From: Archegozetes longisetosus | Taxonomy: Eukaryota > Arthropoda > Arachnida > Sarcoptiformes > Trhypochthoniidae | Direction of reading: 5' to 3' | Assembly (NCBI GenBank): GCA_018873245.2 | Contig: JAEMBT020000001.1 | Coordinates: 15,882,220-15,946,219 of the forward strand | DNA: 64,000 nt | Shown: piece after piece, positions 58,436 to 64,000 of the stretch | Layout: every line of letters starts with the position of its first letter | Position numbering within the stretch: position 1 is the first letter of the stretch | Program-made: the position numbers and the translations under genes | The notes under the pieces: generated by a model | The model's input: the letters and a program-made list of their open reading frames with translations, nothing else | What the model was told of the DNA's origin: nothing | The model's database searches: none

Positions 58436-58900
58436 AAATTCATTTCACTATAATCAATGACTACACTTTTAGGATGAATCACAGTAAAAGTTGTATTAAA
58501 CAATTAGCTCTGTGTTAAAACTTTTTATTCACTCTACAGAGTCTAAGCTTGAACTAAAGTCTTAGAAAATTGAAATTGTTAATTAGAATAAGATATAGGA
58601 TATGTTCATATAGAATTTGTATTAATTTTGGCTATATTAAAATGAGTTAACAAATTTTATTGGGTTTTCAGATTAAATTTGGTTTAAATCCAGGCAGAAT
58701 TGATATAAAAACAATAAAACATATTTGTGTGAACTCGTTTTCATTTTGATGTTAAAAATGAAGATACCAAGATCCTATGGGAGTTTGACCTAAAACGGTT
58801 CTCCGACAAAGTATATATTTTGCAAAGGTATTGACAAGGGGAAAAGGTTGTCAATGGACACAACTTGAAATAAAGTAGCGTTACGAGAATAAGGAACAAA
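58436..58900. other. Spacer
   Basis: Short AT-rich interval after the receptor; nothing recognised. Confidence 0.4.
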
Positions 58901-59635
58901 AAATTGATCCGTACAGTTTCACAATCATTCGGCTTCGGAAATCATCTCGCAGTAACGGTGTGAAACTGGCTTATAAATGTAAGCCATGCTAAAGATTCCA
59001 ACCAAAAAGTATGCCGTCACCCCTAAATGCCTTTCATGAAGGCATTTAATCGGACATCGGGAATGGACTGAGCATCGCTCAAACTATGCTGAGTAGGCTC
59101 AACGAGGCACACTATTCGCAGGTTGAAAGCCAAGGGTTTAGCCGAGGATCCGTCCCTTTTACGCCAATAGATGAGGACTCTCTTTTGTAATTCCTTCTTT
59201 TATCAGTGAAGGACCTCTTGGTTTTAGCACTGGGGGCATACCAGCAGAAGCAAGCCTGGCCTTGTTTGCTGAGCATGTAAGATCGGATGGGAGCTATGAG
59301 ATTCAAGTGTGCAGGTACACTGGACCTCTTAGACTTGGCTCCCATGCAATTTCATGTGGTGATCCCATTTTGATCTACGGGTGGATCAGGCATAGGAATC
59401 TATAAAGTACCTTATCTACGTTTTAGCAGATAGAGAACTTTTCATCGCCATAGCCATATCCGGGTGATGCTTTTAGTGCAAAAATGGCCGGAAAACCGCA
59501 GGGTGTTGTGCACACACAATAACAGTTCTCGGGTTTGGTAGACACCAGCCCGAGATTCAAATACTCGCAGAGTCGCAAAGCGATCTTTGCGTGATATTTG
59601 AAAGCGCTGACGGCTAAAATCCAGAATAATTTTAT
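58900..59635. repeat. GC-richer island of hairpins (includes hairpin repeat copy 2)
   Basis: This stretch is clearly richer in G and C than its surroundings. It holds several exact hairpins: TGGCTTA/TAAGCCA (58967-58986), AAATGCCTT/AAGGCATTT (59025-59047), TCTCGGG/CCCGAGA (59527-59555), TTCAAATA/TATTTGAA (59556-59602) and, nested inside, CGCAAAG/CTTTGCG (59574-59591). The part 59510-59610 is related to 48090-48200. No credible protein frame is seen. It is probably a mobile or structured non-coding element of unknown class. Confidence 0.5.
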
Positions 59636-61574
59636 TTACACTTTATATTTTGCTTTTAGCCTTTTATTTAACCTTAAAATATATATATTCGCGATCTACT
59701 ACTAATGCTAAACCTTTTAATATCCTTTTTATTCCGAAAGTCACTTTTTTCGAGGCCAAAAAAAAGGCCAATATCTCGTGACCGCCACGACTTAGAACAT
59801 AAACACTTATATATTTAGACACCACTCATCATGACCGACATTTTGACGTTTTAATATATTGGGAATCGAATTAGGCCATTTCTTGACATTTTCCTTTTAC
59901 GAATTGTAAATGAATTTATTAATTAATTGAGCACTACTCGCCCTACAATCATAAATAAATCAATGGTCTAATTTTAATTGTTAATGAGTTTTTTTCACAC
60001 AATACTAACTTTTGTTCATAAATTGAAATTTTAAGTTTTAATATAAATGAGAACGAATTGATATTTGACTTGGAAGAAGATTCCGTGGCCCCTAAAATTC
60101 GGCCCTTGAGGATGGATTCATTTGAAGTTTCTTATATTGATTAAGCTGAAAACAACACGTGGTTGCCCTTATGACTTTGACCTATTTCCAGTTATCCTAA
60201 AAATTCTTAAAGTTTAAAAATTAAAAATTTTATTACCAGAAAACCATCGGAGGTTTAAGACATTTTTCATTACAAGTTTTATAATTCATATACTATTATC
60301 AAATATAAATTTTATTATCATTTTCGATTGAACTGAAAGTAACCGAAACTCGATAATTGAAATTTACACGCGAAAAACTTATTTTTGCACGATCTGCATT
60401 TTACTGATAAAAATAGAAGCTAAATTGCATAATAAAAGTAAACTAAATTTAGGACCAATAATGTCAGATCTCTTGTAGAATAAATATTAGTGTCACTTCT
60501 ATAGAATAATGCTAATTTGGCTTTGTAGAGATTTTTAAATAATTGTTAGTTTTTATCTCGTACTTCATGAAATGCAAGTTCAGAAACTGTAGTTTGAAAG
60601 TAATCGCAAAAGTTCAACGTTTGTATATTGAAGATAAAAATTAATGTAAATCTAATAATATTCGCAGAAATTACTTTCCATTATATAAAGTTTCGACATG
60701 TAGTGCCCACAAATTTATTTAATTTATATATGATTCCTTTATCAATATAAAATGTGTTTAAGCTTAGGCATATCATTGAAGATCTTATCCTTCATCTATT
60801 GATGATTTACTCTTAGTGAACGTGAGTTAAATGATGAAAAGACTCAAATTTATCTACACTTATGCCAAACTCTATGCAATTATAGGTGAAGTTGAGAGCC
60901 GATCAGAAATACCTATTTTCACATTTTCTGATCAAAATCAGAGAATCCTAGTTTCAATGACTGAGTCACGAACATCTCTCAGCCCCATTGTATAAGAAGG
61001 TACCACATTTAAGTTAGAAAAGTTGGTTGTCGAGGATATGCGTGTAACGATGAATTTTATATATGCATAATGTTTCTGTTTAATTATAAAATATGGTAAT
61101 CAGAATAACTAGAATATATCTATATATATTCTAATATTTTGAGGATTATTTATGAAACAACTGACAAAACATTGAAAAATGTGTGTTACTAGGAGAAAAT
61201 TTGATCCAATTTCGTTGATTCAACGTATTCATAGACCAAAGAAATTTCATGATTCAATGTAAAACAGATCTCATGAAAGCGTTGTGACAAAAAGTTTTTA
61301 GTCAGAATCAAATGAATATTTAAAATAAGTTGTTTTATTTAGAATTTTATCAATTGTAATTTATGAGGAAATTTATGACTCAGAAGTAATCGATCGAATG
61401 GAAGTTATAACTGTCAAGAAAATTCAAATTATTGAAAAAATAAATTTATCGAGTGCTTATCGAAGTTTGATTTTATTTAATTCAATTGTTATAAGAAAAT
61501 AAGAGCGAATTTTCTGTGATAAAACAACTATTAAAATCAAAGTAATAATTTGATAGTTGATTCGCTACCACACA
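59636..61574. other. Intergenic, no gene recognised
   Basis: About 1.9 kb AT-rich. I see no coding similarity on either strand. Confidence 0.45.
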
Positions 61575-61727
61575 TTAGAGTTTTGGTGTTTGGATCGTAG
61601 GTAAGATTCCAGAATTGCATTTCATAGCTATTGATGGCTGTCCATTATTGTAGTTATAGACAGTATATCTGTCATTAGGACTGATAAACATTCCATTGGG
61701 TTGAGGGCATTTAAACAACGGTTGCCA
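61575..61727 (-). pseudogene. Decayed chitin-binding (peritrophin-A-like) terminal exon
   Basis: A 51-codon minus-strand frame ending at TAA (61577-61575). It contains CPQPNGMF, PNDRYTVYNYNNGQP and MKCNSGILP. The spacing of CP...G-x-F...P-x-D...Y...NG-x-P...C-x-x-G follows the CBM14/peritrophin-A pattern. Two positions that are normally disulphide cysteines are Arg and Tyr here. The upstream sequence turns into unrelated repeat-like DNA. It is a relic or a cysteine-poor variant. The family call is tentative. Confidence 0.35.
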
Positions 61728-62172
61728 GACTCCCACTTTTCGGGTGGTGTTTCAACCTTTTTACAATTTCCTCAACTCTCCACCCCTGAGGTTAGAGTGT
61801 AGGCTATTTCTGCACTTTTCCGAGAAATTAGTTTGAAAACTTGAAAATGAGAAGGGAGAGCCCACATTAAGCTATTGTGCGCGTACAAGAACTTTTGACC
61901 TTGTAGCTCGACGGCAAATATATAAATATATCTTCGACCAAAGTATTAAATCTTAGTTACTTCCGGTTCCGGGGAAGAAAGTTTTTCCTCACTTTTTGAA
62001 CATTTACGTCTATGGAATAAAACCTAATTTCAGAAGCTCTTAACTCTTGAAGCGTTCATCTGACATACTTAAGACTTATATCTTCGGGAATTATGTGCAA
62101 AAATCTTTGAAATGATATGCATGTCACCGATTTTCACCGATGGATCTATTGGAACAGATAATGACGTGCACA

Positions 62173-62940
62173 TCATTTCAAAGGATTTTGCACACAATTC
62201 CCGAAGACATGTCTTAAGTATGTCTTAAGTATCATTTTCAAAATAATGATAACATAAATCTGTATGTCTATCAAATACCTTAATACTTGAAGTATAATAG
62301 AATTATCCCAAGATTCTATCTTTTCTTTAATTTCTTCAAGTAATGCTTTAATTGTTTCATTTATTTCATCTTCTCTAAGAACTATTCTATTCTTTGAAGC
62401 TATTGTCATTTCTTCAAATTCTTCTCTAGCTAAAGCAGGAATAAATTTTTTGAATTTAGCTTTTAAAACTACTTGTAATTTTATATTCAAAAACTCTTTC
62501 ATTCTATCAAAGATTAAAACTGGTAACTCATCAATAAGAATATTAATATTATCAACATCATTCTTTGGAGTAATTCTTAAAGTTAGAAAACATTGTTCCA
62601 ATGCTTCTTCTGATTTGTTTACAGTATAATCATTTGTTTCAAAATCAATATCTTTAAAATTTCTCTTTCTTTGTTTAATAATATTAAGGGATTTACGTTT
62701 TCTTTTAGTTTATTTTTAATAATTTAGATTTATTTTTATGAGAAAGTTATTTATGATGTTCTATCCATTCATTTTCTGATATTGTAATGTTACAAATACC
62801 ACAATGTTTTTTAATGTCATCATCATGAGGTTTACTAATATTATCTAATTTTTTTTAGTTTTTATATGTTTACTCCAATTTGATTTAGATATTTCTATAT
62901 TACAAATATAACATTTTATTTTATTATTGCTTTCCATTTA
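62173..62940 (-). pseudogene. Polinton-like zinc-finger protein fragment
   Basis: The minus strand begins near 62938 with a short C-x-x-C zinc finger (KCYICN), then a frameshifted second one (HCGICN). These are followed by a Lys/Arg-rich stretch and an open frame of 142 codons (62601-62173) that is helical and charged. In layout this resembles, from memory, proteins carried by Polinton/Maverick-type integrated elements in arthropods, where zinc fingers precede a helical region of this kind. Several stops and shifts lie between the zinc fingers and the open part. Not active as it stands. The family assignment is an inference. Confidence 0.4.
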
Positions 62941-63026
62941 TTTTTGTTAAATATTAATTTTTCAATTATTAATAATTATTTAAATTAAAATAATATTGAT
63001 AAATTAATTATATTAAATCATTAAAG

Positions 63027-63310
63027 ATGGAAAATTCAACTAAAATATGCATTAAATGTAAAAAGTAGATTATTTACTGATTGTTCTAAAAATAAATATG
63101 AAAAAGATGGATTATTTTGGGTATGTAATTATTGTTTAAAAGAATATTATATAAATAATACTAAACCTGTAAAACGTGATTGTGGAAGACTTATAAACGA
63201 AAAATATCTAAAACAACATATAAAATCTAATACCGATAAGAGATATTTAACATGTTATTCTGAAATTATAAAAAAACAAAGTGAAAATGAAACAGTTTCA
63301 AGAGTCTAAA
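63027..63310 (+). pseudogene. Cys-rich fragment next to the Polinton-like relic
   Basis: Plus-strand sequence starting MENSTKICIKCKK, then a stop and a frame change. It continues with a C-x-x-C pair (VCNYC), a basic region and a second Cys region ending at TAA 63307. The paired-cysteine layout suggests a zinc-binding protein belonging to the same element as 62173-62940, in divergent orientation. No family recognised. Confidence 0.35.
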
Positions 63311-64000
63311 GGACTCCTAAAGAACCCTTAAGGACTCTTAAAAAATCTTAGGGACTCTTGAGGACTCTTTATCATGGCTAAAAATATATCTTAAAGATGC
63401 TTTTAAACTAAGTTAATGGATAGTATTTTAATGTTAGATTCACAGCTAATATTTTTAATATCGTCAAGTAATTCTGTCAGAGTCGACCTTAAGCATCTCA
63501 TGATACTCTCATTAGAACGCTCACTCACAATATCAGACTATCAGAACATTAGAGATACAACCACTCATCAAATCTCAAGATCAACTGAATAACTTTATTT
63601 GATACTTTTTAATTAAAGTAAATCACATGAAAGAATGTTAAATCTATAGGTTCTGTATCTTTCAATATCATAAACATGTTTTAATCTATCAAGTATATTT
63701 GTTATAGAGATATGTAAATCTAATGTAACTTAACTATGTGTAATGTAATCTTGTCAAGTAAATTAATTTATAGGATATTCCGTAAATTTCAATTTCGTTA
63801 CAGCACTGTTCTAGCGATGATCAAAATTTTTCATTATATATTACTCGTGTGCACTTTTAAAAATTGACTTCGGTTTTCAACTTTTAGATCATAGCAAAAT
63901 AAATGCATACATTGTATACATTTACTTTTATTTTGTTATGATCTAAAAGTTTAAAAATAATCAATTTCTAAACATATACATGTTTACATTCATTTTACTA
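63311..64000. other. Intergenic end of window with short repeats
   Basis: 63304-63370 contains five or six GGACTCTTA-like units. 63881-63903 and 63927-63949 form a 23-bp inverted repeat (CTTTTAGATCATAGCAAAAT and on, one mismatch) around a short spacer. No gene seen. Confidence 0.6.

Noticed and set aside
59112-59345. 77-codon minus-strand frame in the GC-richer island
   Set aside because: Open because the island is GC-rich; no motif, and it overlaps hairpin-forming sequence.
1-64000. tRNA or rRNA genes
   Set aside because: No A-box/B-box pair with a plausible cloverleaf and no rRNA-like block noticed; a covariance-model scan could still find one.

Overview
The window reads as animal nuclear DNA. 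It is very AT-rich and its genes are sparse. Coding sequence is split by short GT-AG introns, and decayed DNA transposons, fold-back repeats and pseudogenes fill the gaps. The families present suggest an arthropod, plausibly an acariform mite: tandem valacyclovir-hydrolase-like genes, an insect-type gustatory receptor relic, a YitH-like GNAT and a class I terpene synthase. The taxon is an inference. I found no operon, tRNA, rRNA or CRISPR.

Layout. Positions 1-20 kb hold five minus-strand BPHL/valacyclovir-hydrolase-like serine hydrolase genes, the first cut by the window edge. Genes 4 and 5 lie in a tandem duplication (unit A 8331-13247, unit B 16077-20005). The duplicated block also carries the tail of a small membrane protein (8059-8998) and exon 1 of a GNAT acetyltransferase (19822-20869). 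A 2.8 kb terminal-inverted-repeat transposon (13249-16076) lies between the units, and its ends coincide with both duplication breakpoints. Positions 21.7-26.1 kb hold a complete nine-exon M28 peptidase of the glutamate carboxypeptidase II family. A 71-residue twin-CX9C protein like NDUFAF8, encoded by two short exons, sits at 28.0-28.3 kb.

Positions 28.6-33.2 kb are mostly repeats: one copy of a long direct repeat, a 42-bp palindromic hAT-like element, a FLYWCH/MULE transposase relic, a hAT-like short element and a fatty-acid-synthase pseudogene. The most unusual gene is at 34351-36354. It is an intronless 667-codon reading frame fusing an N-terminal trans-prenyl-diphosphate-synthase domain to a C-terminal class I terpene synthase domain. 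The N-domain keeps DDxxD motif 1 but has lost motif 2. The C-domain keeps DDxxDE, the NSE triad and the upstream arginine sensor.

Positions 37-48 kb contain one unrecognised broken reading frame, the second copy of the long direct repeat, a hAT relic and a truncated HSD17B12-like reductase pseudogene. Positions 48.9-55.3 kb are a transposon graveyard: a long-TIR element, a hAT relic interrupted by a younger element with a perfect 8-bp target duplication, a hAT element with a second element nested in it, and a Tc1 element. Positions 57.2-58.4 kb hold a broken gustatory receptor. Positions 58.9-59.6 kb are a GC-richer island of hairpins related to 48.1 kb. The last 3 kb hold a decayed chitin-binding fragment and remains of a Polinton-like protein.

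The genes do not form one pathway. The loci that look functional are BPHL genes 2-5 and probably 1, the membrane protein, the GNAT (with a damaged splice donor), the GCPII-family peptidase, the NDUFAF8-like gene and the terpene synthase fusion.
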